From positions 1-58,007 of the forward strand of contig JADZFO010000020.1 of the NCBI GenBank assembly GCA_020849855.1: 58,007 nt of DNA, written 5' to 3'. Shown one piece after another: positions 8,884-19,780 of this stretch (position 1 is the stretch's first letter; every line of letters begins with the position of its first letter). The translations under genes were made by a program, and so were the position numbers. The notes beneath the pieces were generated by a model, which saw nothing but the letters and a program-made list of their open reading frames with translations, did not search any database and had not been told where the DNA came from. Source of the stretch: a bacterium (GTDB lineage: Bacteria; 4484-113; JAFGCY01).

Positions 8884-9429
8884 TTGAGCCTCTATTTTTC
8901 AGAGCTGGCCACGCCCTGCGGTGTCTGCCGCATAGTGCTGCAGGAGGATGGCGCCCTGGTGGCGCTGACCCTGCTGCACGACGGCGCACCGGCCGAGGGC
9001 TATACGCCGCCGCCGCTGTCGCGCTATGAGCGCAGCTACCAGGGCGAGGAGCTGATTCCGGATGACGCGCGCTGCTCCGGGCTGCGGCTGCAGCTCGAGC
9101 AGTACTTCTCCCGCCAGCGCCGCAGCTTTGATCTGCCACTGGCTCCGCGGGGTTCTGAATTCCAGCAGCGGGTCTGGCGCGAGCTGACCCGCATTCCATA
9201 CGGCGAGACCATCAGTTATGGCGAGCAGGCCCGCCGCCTGGGCGATCCTTCCCTGAGCCGTGCCGTGGGAGCGGCCAACGGCGCCAACCCGATCTGGCTG
9301 GTCCTCCCCTGCCACCGGGTCATCGGCGCCGATGGCAGCCTGACTGGCTACGGCGGCGGTCTGCCGGTCAAGCGCTGGCTCTTGGAGCATGAAGGTGCGC
9401 TGAGCGGCTCACTCTTCGCCGGCGCTTAG
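8884..9429 (+). CDS. ogt: Methylated-DNA-[protein]-cysteine S-methyltransferase
   Basis: Suicide repair protein that transfers alkyl groups from O6-alkylguanine in DNA to its own cysteine. The 181-residue protein has the ribonuclease-like N-terminal domain and the conserved C-terminal domain: FQQRVWRELTRIPYGETISYGEQARRLG, the arginine-finger region SRAVGAANGANP and the acceptor site LVLPCHRVIG with Cys143, then YGGGLPVKRWLLEHEG. No ATG is available. The TTG start is supported by the -10 box 7 nt upstream and by the proper alignment of the N-terminal strand SLYFSELATPCG. Confidence 0.92.
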   Translation: MSLYFSELATPCGVCRIVLQEDGALVALTLLHDGAPAEGYTPPPLSRYERSYQGEELIPDDARCSGLRLQLEQYFSRQRRSFDLPLAPRGSEFQQRVWRELTRIPYGETISYGEQARRLGDPSLSRAVGAANGANPIWLVLPCHRVIGADGSLTGYGGGLPVKRWLLEHEGALSGSLFAGA

Positions 9430-9458
9430 CAGGCGGGCCCCGGCCGGCGCATGGGCCT

Positions 9459-9464
9459 TATAAT
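9459..9464 (+). promoter_or_regulatory. -10 hexamer TATAAT before the CDGSH gene
   Basis: A consensus TATAAT precedes a short leader of roughly 20 nt with AGAGGT as ribosome site before ATG 9492, so this gene is leadered. Confidence 0.5.
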
Positions 9465-9491
9465 CTTCGCCATTCCCTCAGAGGTCAGCGC

Positions 9492-9917
9492 ATGAGCGAC
9501 ACACACAATCCCGGCAGCAGTGAGCCGATCGTCGTCCCCGTGGGCGAGTTCGCGCCGCATCCCGTCAACTCGGTTGAGCACCCGATGGGCTATCTGCTGC
9601 GCGAGGGCAAGGTGCTGCTGCGCGGCTATAAGGAAGTGCCTCCCGCTCAGCTTGCCGAGGCCCACTGCGCCGGCTACGCCAGTCTCAAGATGACCCTGCA
9701 CCCCGGCAAGTATTCCTGGTGCAGCTGCGGCTACAGCAAGACCCAGCCCTTCTGCGATGACAGCCACCGCGAGGAGCAGTACTGCACCAACCGCAAGAGC
9801 TACAAGTTCGAGGTCCTGGAAGAAATCACAGTCAGCCTTTGCACCTGCAAGCGCACGAAGAACCCGCCTTTCTGCGACGGCACGCACAAGGAACTGCAGC
9901 CGCCGAGCGGGGCCTGA
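9492..9917 (+). CDS. Double CDGSH iron-sulfur domain protein
   Basis: This 141-residue protein carries two CDGSH-type [2Fe-2S] sites with the characteristic three-Cys one-His ligation: C77, C79, C88, H92 (CSC then PFCDDSH) and C117, C119, C128, H132 (CTC then PFCDGTH). An N-terminal strand-rich segment (GYLLREGKVLLRGYKE) precedes them. Tandem CDGSH proteins of this size occur in many bacteria and are thought to act in redox or cluster transfer. The exact role is not established. No membrane helix is seen, so it should be cytosolic. Confidence 0.92.
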   Translation: MSDTHNPGSSEPIVVPVGEFAPHPVNSVEHPMGYLLREGKVLLRGYKEVPPAQLAEAHCAGYASLKMTLHPGKYSWCSCGYSKTQPFCDDSHREEQYCTNRKSYKFEVLEEITVSLCTCKRTKNPPFCDGTHKELQPPSGA

Positions 9918-10063
9918 GCAGGCCCGGCGCATGCTCAGCTGGGGACAAAGCAGCGCATTGCTGCCACATACAGTGCGCAGTGCTAAGTAAAGTCATTCTC
10001 ATTTAGCTGCAGTGCTGCGCCCTTTCGCAGCGCGGAGACTTTGACTAATAAACATCGACAGGC

Positions 10064-10092
10064 TTGACTAGCGGCCTGCTTGCACTGATAAT
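10064..10092 (+). promoter_or_regulatory. Promoter of the MarR-type gene
   Basis: TTGACT (10064-10069), 17-bp spacer, GATAAT (10087-10092), giving a leader of about 65 nt before GTG 10166. Confidence 0.6.
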
Positions 10093-10165
10093 CGCTACAA
10101 TCCACCCCCGCTTGTTCTTCTTGCGGGCTCCGCACCGCAGAAGTTCCAGCGAGTCTGGAGTAGCT

Positions 10166-10618
10166 GTGGGGACAAAATACAAGGGCAGCGCGGACGAGGT
10201 CCGGGGCCTGAATACGTACATAAAGCTGGTGCGGGCAGCCGAGAGCCTCACCGCCAAGCTGAACCGCGCGATCGCGGACAAGGGTCTGTCGATCAGCCAG
10301 TTTGGCGCCCTCGAGGCGCTTTATCACCTCGGCCCTCTGCATCAGAACCGCATCGGCGAGAAGCTCCTCAAGAGCTCTGGCAACATTACGATGGTCGTCG
10401 ACCACCTGGAGCAACGCGGGCTGGTCCGCCGTGAGCGGGACAACATGGACCGCCGCTGCATCACCGTCTACCTGACGGACCAGGGCCATGCGCTGATCGC
10501 GGGCATCTTCCCTTCGCATGCCAAACTGATTTGCAGCGAAATGAGCGCGCTCAGCGCGGAAGAGCAGGACCAGCTTGCCGCGCTGTGCAAGAAGCTTGGC
10601 CTCGGCAGCGCTTCCTGA
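10166..10618 (+). CDS. MarR-family transcriptional regulator
   Basis: I place the start at GTG 10166, 5 nt after TGGAG. An upstream in-frame start exists but lies inside the promoter. The 150-residue protein has the MarR layout: N-terminal dimer helix (LNTYIKLVRAAESLTAKLNRAI), GLSISQFGALEALYHLGPL, the recognition helix region EKLLKSSGNITMVVDHLEQRGLV, the wing RRERDNMDRRCITVYLTDQG and a C-terminal dimer helix. The DRR-x-x-x-x-x-LT motif is the family signature. No divergent target is obvious. The next gene is convergent on the minus strand. The ligand is unknown. Confidence 0.93.
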   Translation: MGTKYKGSADEVRGLNTYIKLVRAAESLTAKLNRAIADKGLSISQFGALEALYHLGPLHQNRIGEKLLKSSGNITMVVDHLEQRGLVRRERDNMDRRCITVYLTDQGHALIAGIFPSHAKLICSEMSALSAEEQDQLAALCKKLGLGSAS

Positions 10619-10633
10619 TAAGCGGCAACTGCG

Positions 10634-13600
10634 CTAGGGCCAGTCCACCTTTGCATCATCCGCATCCAGCCAGGCCATGATGTTCTGCAGAATCTCCGCG
10701 CGGCTCATGCCGGCTGGCGCGCTGGAGCTGACCTGCAGCGAGGCCCAGGGATAGCCGGCGACCCAAAGCCGCGCCGGGCCGACAACATGGCTATAGTCCG
10801 GGTACATACCGATATTCTCGTCCGGCGCCCGTTTGTTGCCATAGCTCATCAGGCCTATATCGAAGTCCTGGGCCAGCGGGGTCGGGTCCAGGCCGAAGAC
10901 AAAGTGGCTGCTCAGCGCACCGCTGAACGCGAAGATCGGGTCATAGTAGGCGCTGGCGCAGAACTGGCTGTCCGCCGGCCAGTCCAGCTGGACCGGCACC
11001 CTGCCGGAGCTGTACTCACCGCTGTAGCGCTCAGCAGCATTTACGCCGTCAGCGCCAAAGTGCGCCCCGAAGTCGCCGCGCAGCGCGGTCGGCGCCCAGG
11101 GGAAGTAGCCGATCGGCCCGCCCCAGCCGACGCCGCGGTCAGTCGGCATCCCGCAGGCCCAGTGCTGGCGCCGCAGGTCCGGGCTGCCGAAGGGCGGCCC
11201 GCTGCCGACTGCCGGCGTGAGCAGGCTGCTGCCATAGATAGTGAACCAGCAGTTCGGCTGAAGCTGGGGAATGCTCAGATCCTGCAGGCCGTGGTTCTGG
11301 CTCAGCAGCAGCAGATTTGTGTCATCGCGCAGAAGCTGCAGGTAGGTGTCAATCTCCTCGGCCGTCCACGGCGTTGTCTGGTCCGGCTCGCCCGCATCAC
11401 CCGGCCCGCCGCGGTACCAGATCACGGCGCTGGGCTGAAGCGCAGACGTATCAGCCAGCAGGCTGCTGGAGTAGTCCAGCTGCGTCCAGACCAGGCCCAG
11501 CGTGTTCAGGTCAGCCTGCAGCGCCTGCAGGCTGGCCGGATAGGCCAGGCCGTCGTTACGCACTATCAGGACGCTGACTGGGTCTGTGCTGATCCTGCGC
11601 CAGCGGCTGGCCGAGTTGTACTCGCTGTCGGTTACGCGCAGCGCCACATCGTGCTCACCGGCGCTGAAGCTGTGTTGCGCCAGCGGGCTGGCAGACTGCT
11701 CGTCATACTCGCCGTCGGCGTCCCAGTCCCAGGCATAGTTGATGATGCTGCCCTGGCTGCTGCTGCTGGCGGAGGCGTCAAAGTGCAGCAGGCCCGGCGG
11801 GTCGCTGCTTTCCCGGTGATACTGGATCCGGGGCGTAAGCGGCGGCTCCTTGACCAGGATCTCAAGCATAGCGCTGCTGCTTCTTCCGGCGGAGTCCGTC
11901 ACTGTCACAGTGGCTGTATAGCTGCCGGGCAGCTTGTAGCTGTGTTCGATGCTCTCGTGCTGGCCTGAATCTACTGCTGCGCTGTTGTCGCCGAAATCCC
12001 AGTACAGTGACCAGAGGCCCTCATCGGTAACCTGTGCATCAAAGCTCACGCTCAGTGGTGCCAGACCCTCCAGCGGACTGGCTGTCAGCTCCAGCTCCGG
12101 CGCAGTGTTCGGCAGGACCGTGATGGCGCGGCTGAAGACCGCCTCATAGCCGTGTTCGTTGACCACCCGCAGTGTGGCGTTGTAGACGCCTTCCTGCTGA
12201 TAGGTGTGGGATACCAGTTCGTTTGCCTGGCCCAGCCTGTCAAAAAGCCCGTCGCCTTCAAAGTCCCAGTAGAGCACACAGGCCGCGCCGCCGCCGCCAT
12301 TGGATCCGGCCGGGTCAAAGTTGATCAAGGCCGGGTACATCTGCGCCTGGACCGGGCTGCGGGTGAACATGGCCGTGGGAGCGGCCACCACGCGCAGTTC
12401 GGCCGTCAGGTGCCTGAAGCTGCCCGCCGGGTCAACCACGCTGACCGCCGGCTGATAGTCTCCCGGGGCCGGGAAGCTGACAAAACTGCTGCTCTCAGCC
12501 ACTGGCGGGTCATACTCCCCGTTGCCGTCGCTGTCCCAGTAAAAGACACTGCCCGCCGCTGCCCCGCTGACCTGCAGTTCGATATTCTCACCGGGCAGGG
12601 CCAGTACCGGGGCGCTGAGCTGGATCTCGGCCGCGGAGCTCACCGTAACGTCTATGCCCTGCGTATCACTGTGCCCGGCAGCATCGCTGACGCTCAGCAG
12701 CACTGAATAGGTGCCGGCGTCGTTGAAGAAGTGGCTGACCGGCTCCGGGCTGTCCAGCGTGAACTCGCGCGGGTTCAGGGGATCCTCAATCCGCCAGTGA
12801 TAGCTGACCAGGGCCGCGCTGCCCAGACTGGCAGCAGGGTCAAAGAAGAAGGTGGCCGGCGCCGGCGCCGGGCCCTGCGGCTGGACAGCGATGTCTGCCA
12901 GCACCAGGCTGCCCACCCCGATAGTCATCGCGGCTTCAGAGGCTGCACCAAACTGGTCCGCTGCCCTGACCCGCACGCTGTATTCGCCTTCGCTGCTGAA
13001 GACATGGCTGATGTCCGGGTCGCGTCCACTGCCCAGCTCAAAGCTGCCGTCGCCGTCGAGGTCCCATTCAAAACTCAGCAGATCCCCGTCCGCATCTGTG
13101 CTGGAGCCCGCCATGAACTGCACGCTCAGCGGCGCATCGCCCAGCTGCGTGGATGCAGTGATGCGCGCCTCAGGCGCCGTATTCAACCGGGCAGTCACCG
13201 CCGCGCTGGCGGGGCCTTCGGCCCCACTCTGGCTGTCATAGGCCGCGACGTAGTATTCGTAAGGGCCATTGGCGCTGAGGCTGTCGACAAACTCATAACG
13301 CGCCGGCCGCCGTGAGCCGCTGTAGGCATGCTCCGCCCGGCCGCGGCCGACGCTCAGGGCAGCACCGGCGTCGCCGGGATCAGGCAACAGTGTGAAGCTG
13401 CTCTCCCCCGGGGCGCGGCGGTAGACACGGTAGCCGTCCAGGCGCTCCTTCCAGTGCAGCGCGATGGCGGTCACATCCTGGGCGTTGACCACGCCGTCAG
13501 CATTGCCGTCCACCCTGGCGCTGGCCCAGTTGTAGGCGCCTGATCCACTGACCGGCGGCGGCAGCGGATCGCCTGCCCCGGCCGGAAGCCCATCACTTTC

Positions 13601-14068
13601 CGCGTTACCCTCCGGCCACCATTCAATGCCGGCGGTCTGTGCCGGGCTGAGGTAAGTGACGCGGCGGTTGAAGTTGAGCGCCAGGGGCGTCAGGTCCGCC
13701 GCGCTCACCAGACCGTTGCAGTCATAGTCGCCCACCAGGCGCTCGTGCCAGCGCAGGATCACCGCGACAGCCTCGCCCGGGCCCGGGCCATCGGCGTCAA
13801 GCAGCTCCGCGCTGAGGTCAAAAACTGCATTGCCGCTGGACGGTGCCGCGGCGGCTTTCCTGTGCGGGTCGATGCCCAGGCGCTGCAGCTCAAGATCGAG
13901 CTGACTTCGCAGGCCTGTGATCTCCCCGTCGCCTGACAGCACTTCTGCGGGCTGGGAGGGAAGCTGGTTTGAGCATGCGCAGCAGATTGCAGCAAGGATC
14001 AGCAGCATACATCTATGCGCAAAACAAGGCCCTGGCACCTTACTGGCGCCCTTGGACTCAGCAGACAT
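10634..14068 (-). CDS. Large PKD-domain lipoprotein with dockerin-like repeats
   Basis: ATG 14068 follows AAGGAG with a 7-nt gap. A 20-residue basic n-region precedes the signal core and lipobox (LLILAAICCAC). Residues about 110-220 hold two dockerin-like calcium loops (GDYDCNGLVSAADLTPLAL and DGNADGVVNAQDVTAIAL), then DGYRVYRRAPGES, a fibronectin-like stretch. Six or more PKD-type domains follow, marked by repeats such as SFEWDLDGDGSFE, DFEGDGLFDR and YWDFGDNSA. The last 280 residues (ILIVRNDGL onward) look like a glutamine-amidotransferase-like or ThuA-like fold seen at the end of such proteins. I could not assign catalytic residues. Probably a surface protein that binds polymers. Confidence 0.85.
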   Translation of the reverse strand: MSAESKGASKVPGPCFAHRCMLLILAAICCACSNQLPSQPAEVLSGDGEITGLRSQLDLELQRLGIDPHRKAAAAPSSGNAVFDLSAELLDADGPGPGEAVAVILRWHERLVGDYDCNGLVSAADLTPLALNFNRRVTYLSPAQTAGIEWWPEGNAESDGLPAGAGDPLPPPVSGSGAYNWASARVDGNADGVVNAQDVTAIALHWKERLDGYRVYRRAPGESSFTLLPDPGDAGAALSVGRGRAEHAYSGSRRPARYEFVDSLSANGPYEYYVAAYDSQSGAEGPASAAVTARLNTAPEARITASTQLGDAPLSVQFMAGSSTDADGDLLSFEWDLDGDGSFELGSGRDPDISHVFSSEGEYSVRVRAADQFGAASEAAMTIGVGSLVLADIAVQPQGPAPAPATFFFDPAASLGSAALVSYHWRIEDPLNPREFTLDSPEPVSHFFNDAGTYSVLLSVSDAAGHSDTQGIDVTVSSAAEIQLSAPVLALPGENIELQVSGAAAGSVFYWDSDGNGEYDPPVAESSSFVSFPAPGDYQPAVSVVDPAGSFRHLTAELRVVAAPTAMFTRSPVQAQMYPALINFDPAGSNGGGGAACVLYWDFEGDGLFDRLGQANELVSHTYQQEGVYNATLRVVNEHGYEAVFSRAITVLPNTAPELELTASPLEGLAPLSVSFDAQVTDEGLWSLYWDFGDNSAAVDSGQHESIEHSYKLPGSYTATVTVTDSAGRSSSAMLEILVKEPPLTPRIQYHRESSDPPGLLHFDASASSSSQGSIINYAWDWDADGEYDEQSASPLAQHSFSAGEHDVALRVTDSEYNSASRWRRISTDPVSVLIVRNDGLAYPASLQALQADLNTLGLVWTQLDYSSSLLADTSALQPSAVIWYRGGPGDAGEPDQTTPWTAEEIDTYLQLLRDDTNLLLLSQNHGLQDLSIPQLQPNCWFTIYGSSLLTPAVGSGPPFGSPDLRRQHWACGMPTDRGVGWGGPIGYFPWAPTALRGDFGAHFGADGVNAAERYSGEYSSGRVPVQLDWPADSQFCASAYYDPIFAFSGALSSHFVFGLDPTPLAQDFDIGLMSYGNKRAPDENIGMYPDYSHVVGPARLWVAGYPWASLQVSSSAPAGMSRAEILQNIMAWLDADDAKVDWP

Positions 14069-14223
14069 ACCTCAACTCCTTCAGCCGGTGGAGCTGTCAA
14101 ATGATAACGCAGCGGCAGGAAGAATGCGATGTAAACACCGGGCTCAGGAAAGCAGTCACTGCAGTTGTCGCGGGCGCGGCTATCATGCTAACAGCGCGGC
14201 ACCGCCGCAGCATGGAGGAATAC

Positions 14224-14703
14224 ATGTTTGGAATGAAGCGCAACATGGATAACTGCGAGATGTGTCAAGGCGTCTTCCTGCTGGTCAGCAGGGTACTGCT
14301 TTCCTACATCTTCCTTTCTTCCGGCTTTAAGCACCTCAGCGGAATCGACAACACGATGGGTGCGGTCGCCGGCAAGATGTCCTTCCTGCCCGCCCCCCTG
14401 CAGCCGCTCTTTGCCTGGGGCGCGGTCGCCCTGCTGATCATAGGCGGGCTGATGGTGCTGGCCGGTTTCAAGACCCGCATCGGGGTCATGCTGCTGGTTC
14501 TCTTCCTGCTGCCCACGCTCTTCTTCTTCCACAACTTCTGGGCCTTCCCCGCGGAAGAGCAGCAGATGCAGTCCATTCAGTTCAACAAGAACCTCGCCAT
14601 CATCGGCGGCCTGTTCGCCCTGTTCGTCAAAGGGGCCGGCAACTATAGTATTGACGGACTGCTCAGGCGTGGCAAGCCGGTGGAAGCACCGGTAGCGCAC
14701 TAA
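14224..14703 (+). CDS. DoxX-family membrane protein
   Basis: ATG 14224 is preceded by GGAGG at 14214-14218. The 159-residue product has four predicted transmembrane segments, including FLLVSRVLLSYIFLSSGFKHL, the first DoxX helix with its S-GFKHL end, LFAWGAVALLIIGGLMVLAGF and IGVMLLVLFLLPTLFFFHNFW, and a C-terminal span NLAIIGGLFALFVKGAG. DoxX-like proteins are linked to redox stress and quinone pools, and here the next gene is a WrbA quinone reductase 40 nt downstream, which fits one operon. A TATCAT box at 14181-14186 may be its -10. Confidence 0.9.
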   Translation: MFGMKRNMDNCEMCQGVFLLVSRVLLSYIFLSSGFKHLSGIDNTMGAVAGKMSFLPAPLQPLFAWGAVALLIIGGLMVLAGFKTRIGVMLLVLFLLPTLFFFHNFWAFPAEEQQMQSIQFNKNLAIIGGLFALFVKGAGNYSIDGLLRRGKPVEAPVAH

Positions 14704-14743
14704 GGACCGCCTGCCCAGTCCCAGTCCCCCCGAGGAGATAACG

Positions 14744-15358
14744 ATGGCGATTGTGCAGGTTGTGTTTCACAGCACCTATGGTCATGTCTGGCGCCTGGCC
14801 GAGGCCATTGCCGATGGCGCGCGCGGCGTTAATGGCACGGAGGTGCGCCAGCACCGCGTGCCCGAGCTGCTGCCCGAGGAAATGCTCCGGGCCACAGGCG
14901 CCTGGGATGCTCAGCAGCAGTTCGCGCATGTCCCCGTCGCCACGCCGGAGCTGATCGGCGAAGCCGACGCGATCATCGTCGGGACGCCCACGCGTTTTGG
15001 CAACATGTCCTTCCAGATGCGCGCCTTCTGGGACAGCACGGTGAACCTCTGGTTCGGCGGCAAGCTGGAAGGCAAGCTCGGCTCTGCCTTCGTCGGCACC
15101 GGCACCCAGCATGGCGGCGCGGAAAGCACCCTGACCACGATCTACAACACCTTCATCCACCACGGCATGCTGATCATCGGCGTGCCCTACAGCGTGCGCG
15201 AGATCATGAACATGGACGAGATCACCGGAGGCGCGCCCTATGGCGCCGGCACGCTGAGCAACGTGGACGGCAGCCGCCTGCCTTCCGAGAACGAGCTGTC
15301 CATCGGCCGCTCACAGGGCAAACGGGTGGCGGAGTTCGCGGCGAAGCTGGTGGGCTGA
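14744..15358 (+). CDS. wrbA: NAD(P)H:quinone oxidoreductase, WrbA type
   Basis: A flavodoxin-fold FMN enzyme that reduces quinones by two electrons and protects against redox cycling. The 204-residue protein matches the family end to end: FMN-phosphate loop FHSTYGHVWRLAEAIADGA, AIIVGTPTRFGNMSFQMRAFWD, GSAFVGTGTQHGGAESTL, HHGMLIIGVPYS and the C-terminal GRSQGKRVAEFAAKL. The ribosome site is GAGGAGATA. Co-orientation and the short gap to doxX suggest joint expression in redox defence. katG on the other side is convergent. Confidence 0.95.
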   Translation: MAIVQVVFHSTYGHVWRLAEAIADGARGVNGTEVRQHRVPELLPEEMLRATGAWDAQQQFAHVPVATPELIGEADAIIVGTPTRFGNMSFQMRAFWDSTVNLWFGGKLEGKLGSAFVGTGTQHGGAESTLTTIYNTFIHHGMLIIGVPYSVREIMNMDEITGGAPYGAGTLSNVDGSRLPSENELSIGRSQGKRVAEFAAKLVG

Positions 15359-15396
15359 AGCCAGCTGCGGCAATGCGCAATCGAGATCCAAAGCAG

Positions 15397-15440
15397 AAAC
15401 GCCGGCCCCGGGAAGAAGTCTCATCCCCGGGCCGGCGTTT
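15397..15440. terminator. Bidirectional terminator between wrbA and katG
   Basis: AAACGCCGGCC (from 15397) is the inverse complement of GGCCGGCGTTT (to 15440), with C/G-rich extension inward. It is A-rich on the left and T-rich on the right, so it can end both convergent transcripts. Confidence 0.8.
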
Positions 15441-15476
15441 CATTTGTCCTGGCAGGTTAGCGGACTGAGTCAGTGT

Positions 15477-17681
<2,205 letters not shown>

Positions 17682-17694
17682 TCAACTTCCTGAT

Positions 17695-18174
17695 TCAATG
17701 ACGGGTCTTTGTTTCAGCTTCCGGCTCAGCCAGGCAGCGCTTACAGACGCCGTGGACCTCCACATGAGTCGCGTCGATGCTGCCGAAATCAGATACCAGG
17801 GCCGGGATATGAAGCATATTCAGCTCGCTGCTCTCGAAGTCGCGGGCCAGGCCGCAGCGAACGCAGATGTAATGGTGGTGGGGCAGGGGATTGGCGTCAA
17901 AGCGCACGCTCTCACGCCGCGGTCCCAGCGTGCTCACCAGGCCCAGGTCATGCAGCAGCCACAGCGTGCGGTAGACCGTGTCCAGCGACAGCATCGGCAG
18001 GCGAGTTTTGAGCGCCTCAAAGAGCGAATCGGCGCTGGGGTGGTCCACACTGCCCGCCACCTCGCGGAAGATCTCCAGGCGCTGGTGGGTCAGCTTGACG
18101 CCGGCCCGGCGCACCGCTTCCTTGAAATGCTCGACTCGCTGCTCAACCTCAACTGGGCTTATCTCTGTTCTCAT
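17695..18174 (-). CDS. Fur-family peroxide regulator (PerR-like)
   Basis: This 159-residue protein has the Fur layout: winged helix VKLTHQRLEIFREVAGSVDHPSADSLFEALK with LSLDTVYRTLWLLHDLGLV, the sensing-site region HHHYICVRCG, and the C-terminal CKRC pair. The two Cys-x-x-Cys units would hold structural zinc as in PerR. Position directly upstream of katG in one operon argues for a peroxide sensor rather than an iron or zinc regulator. A perfect palindrome 7 nt upstream of its start is the likely operator, giving autoregulation. Confidence 0.93.
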   Translation of the reverse strand: MRTEISPVEVEQRVEHFKEAVRRAGVKLTHQRLEIFREVAGSVDHPSADSLFEALKTRLPMLSLDTVYRTLWLLHDLGLVSTLGPRRESVRFDANPLPHHHYICVRCGLARDFESSELNMLHIPALVSDFGSIDATHVEVHGVCKRCLAEPEAETKTRH

Positions 18175-18180
18175 TCCTAG

Positions 18181-18197
18181 TTGCGTATCATACGCAA
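18181..18197. promoter_or_regulatory. Probable Fur/PerR operator of the fur-katG operon
   Basis: TTGCGTAT-C-ATACGCAA is a perfect 8-1-8 inverted repeat ending 7 nt upstream of the regulator's ATG. It contains TATGAT on the minus strand, a likely -10, so bound repressor would block initiation. The size and symmetry match Fur/PerR boxes although the bases differ from the E. coli or B. subtilis consensus. Confidence 0.7.
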
Positions 18198-18335
18198 GTA
18201 GGATTCTAGTTGGATTAGCCCGGTCCTGTCAATGCGTCAGCGGCCAGGGCATTGTGCTGGTTCCGTACGGGCTGCGCTCTCACAGGCGCCTGCGCGTGGC
18301 CAGCTTTGAAGAGAGCCTGACACTGCCGCGTCTCT

Positions 18336-18341
18336 TATACT
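18336..18341 (+). promoter_or_regulatory. -10 hexamer TATACT, leaderless GTG at 18349
   Basis: TATACT ends 7 nt before GTG 18349, favouring this start over an internal ATG at 18424 that has no ribosome site. Confidence 0.5.
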
Positions 18342-18348
18342 GGTGGGC

Positions 18349-19746
18349 GTGCGGGCAGGAAGGCATTGGAAGGCGGAAACCTGCACGCTCACCCTCTGGC
18401 GCCCGCCGGCGCTCACCCCAGGCATGCTGCGCGCACTGAAAACAACCATCGGGCTCCTGGCCATGCTGGCCCTGCTGCCTGGCGCGCGCGAGGCGTCCGC
18501 CCCGACTTTCGGCACCCCCGGCAATACCCAGGCGGTTCCCGGCATGGTCCAGCGCAAGCGCCTGCCCGAGCGCGAGCTGAAGGATGACATCCCGCCATCG
18601 CTGGAGGAGCTGGCCAAGCTGCGGGTCTACGACTTCGACCCCAAGACCGGCATCGGCGTTGACGGCTTCACGCTCTGGACGGTGGACGACCTGCTCAACC
18701 CCGCTCCGGCCGAGCAGGCTTACCTGCGCCTGACGGGCAAGAACCTGGAGCACGGCGACTATCACCTTGTGGTCCATACCAAGGCTGCCCCGGCGGTGGA
18801 GGACCTGTTCTTCTATATCCGCTACGACCAGGACCTCTGGCACCCGCGGCAGATCGAGACCGGCACCGCTCTTGGCTTCAAGGGCGACAAGCTCTTCTTT
18901 GGCAAGCTGAACGTCCCTGGCGTGGTCTGCGTGGGTGTAAGCCGTATCCGTCCCGACATTAACGGCGGCATGAAGCTGGCCGAGGGCGTGGTCTGCGAAG
19001 TGGTCTTCAAGGAGCGCGAGTTCAACTACAAGCCGGTCTTCCTGGCCCATGCCCCGGACAAGCCGCGCAACCGCGCGACCAATATCCAGGCCTACCTCGA
19101 CCCGGTGATCCCGAAGTACTACCACGACAGCGGCGAGCGTGAGAGCCGCGACCCGCACGACTGCGATGTCGTGCTCTACTGGGAAGAGGTCAACACCGGC
19201 GACTACAACAATGACGGCGAAGTCAGCATGACCGACCTGCTGCCCATCACCCGGCGCTATGGCCGCTTCCCCACGGATGCCTATGAGGATTCCTGGGACT
19301 GGCTGGTCGACGGCAACCGGGATGGCGAGGTCAACCGCCGCGACATGTGGCTGATCGAGGAGAACTACGGCGCCCTGCTGCAGGGCTATCGTGTTTACCG
19401 CCGGCCCGCCGACCGCCCGCGCGGCGAGGAAGAGCTGCTGACCCACCGCAGCAGCCCGATGCTGCCCATGAGTGTGCACCGGCCGACGCGCTGGAACCCG
19501 ACGCAGCGTAACGCCTACCGCTACTATGACGACTGCCTGCCGCCCGGCGGCCCGGCCCGCGAGTTCATCTACCGCATCGTGCCCTTCAACGCTTCGGATA
19601 TTGTCGAGGGCAAGGACAGCGACATAGAGGTCCGAGTGATGGTCTCCACATCCGCCGTGAAGGTGCTGGAGACCAACGGCGGCAAGTGGAGCAAGGAGAC
19701 CCAGGCCGAGCGTTCCAGCTTCGTGCGCGGCCGCGAGAAGCGCTAG
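18349..19746 (+). CDS. Exported dockerin-type protein with cohesin-like domain
   Basis: From GTG 18349 a 25-residue basic n-region leads into the signal core LKTTIGLLAMLALLPGAREASA. The alternative ATG 18424 would give a normal short signal. Residues about 90-230 (VYDFDPKTGIGVDGFTLW to EGVVCEVVFKE) are strand-rich and resemble cohesin-like modules. Two dockerin-like loops follow, GDYNNDGEVSMTDLLPITRRYG and DGNRDGEVNRRDMWLIEENYG, then GYRVYRRPADRP as in the PKD/dockerin lipoprotein at 10.6-14 kb. The pairing of such loops with YRVYRR is a shared design in this genome. Probably a secreted scaffold or adhesion protein. No enzyme domain seen. Confidence 0.75.
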   Translation: MRAGRHWKAETCTLTLWRPPALTPGMLRALKTTIGLLAMLALLPGAREASAPTFGTPGNTQAVPGMVQRKRLPERELKDDIPPSLEELAKLRVYDFDPKTGIGVDGFTLWTVDDLLNPAPAEQAYLRLTGKNLEHGDYHLVVHTKAAPAVEDLFFYIRYDQDLWHPRQIETGTALGFKGDKLFFGKLNVPGVVCVGVSRIRPDINGGMKLAEGVVCEVVFKEREFNYKPVFLAHAPDKPRNRATNIQAYLDPVIPKYYHDSGERESRDPHDCDVVLYWEEVNTGDYNNDGEVSMTDLLPITRRYGRFPTDAYEDSWDWLVDGNRDGEVNRRDMWLIEENYGALLQGYRVYRRPADRPRGEEELLTHRSSPMLPMSVHRPTRWNPTQRNAYRYYDDCLPPGGPAREFIYRIVPFNASDIVEGKDSDIEVRVMVSTSAVKVLETNGGKWSKETQAERSSFVRGREKR

Positions 19747-19768
19747 CCGCCGCGCCTGCCTGCGGTGT

Positions 19769-19774
19769 TAGAAT
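19769..19774 (+). promoter_or_regulatory. -10 hexamer TAGAAT, leaderless GTG at 19781
   Basis: TAGAAT ends 6 nt before GTG 19781. The same GTTAGAATCA string recurs at 20221-20230, ahead of the next paralogue's leader. Confidence 0.5.
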
Positions 19775-19780
19775 CAGCCC

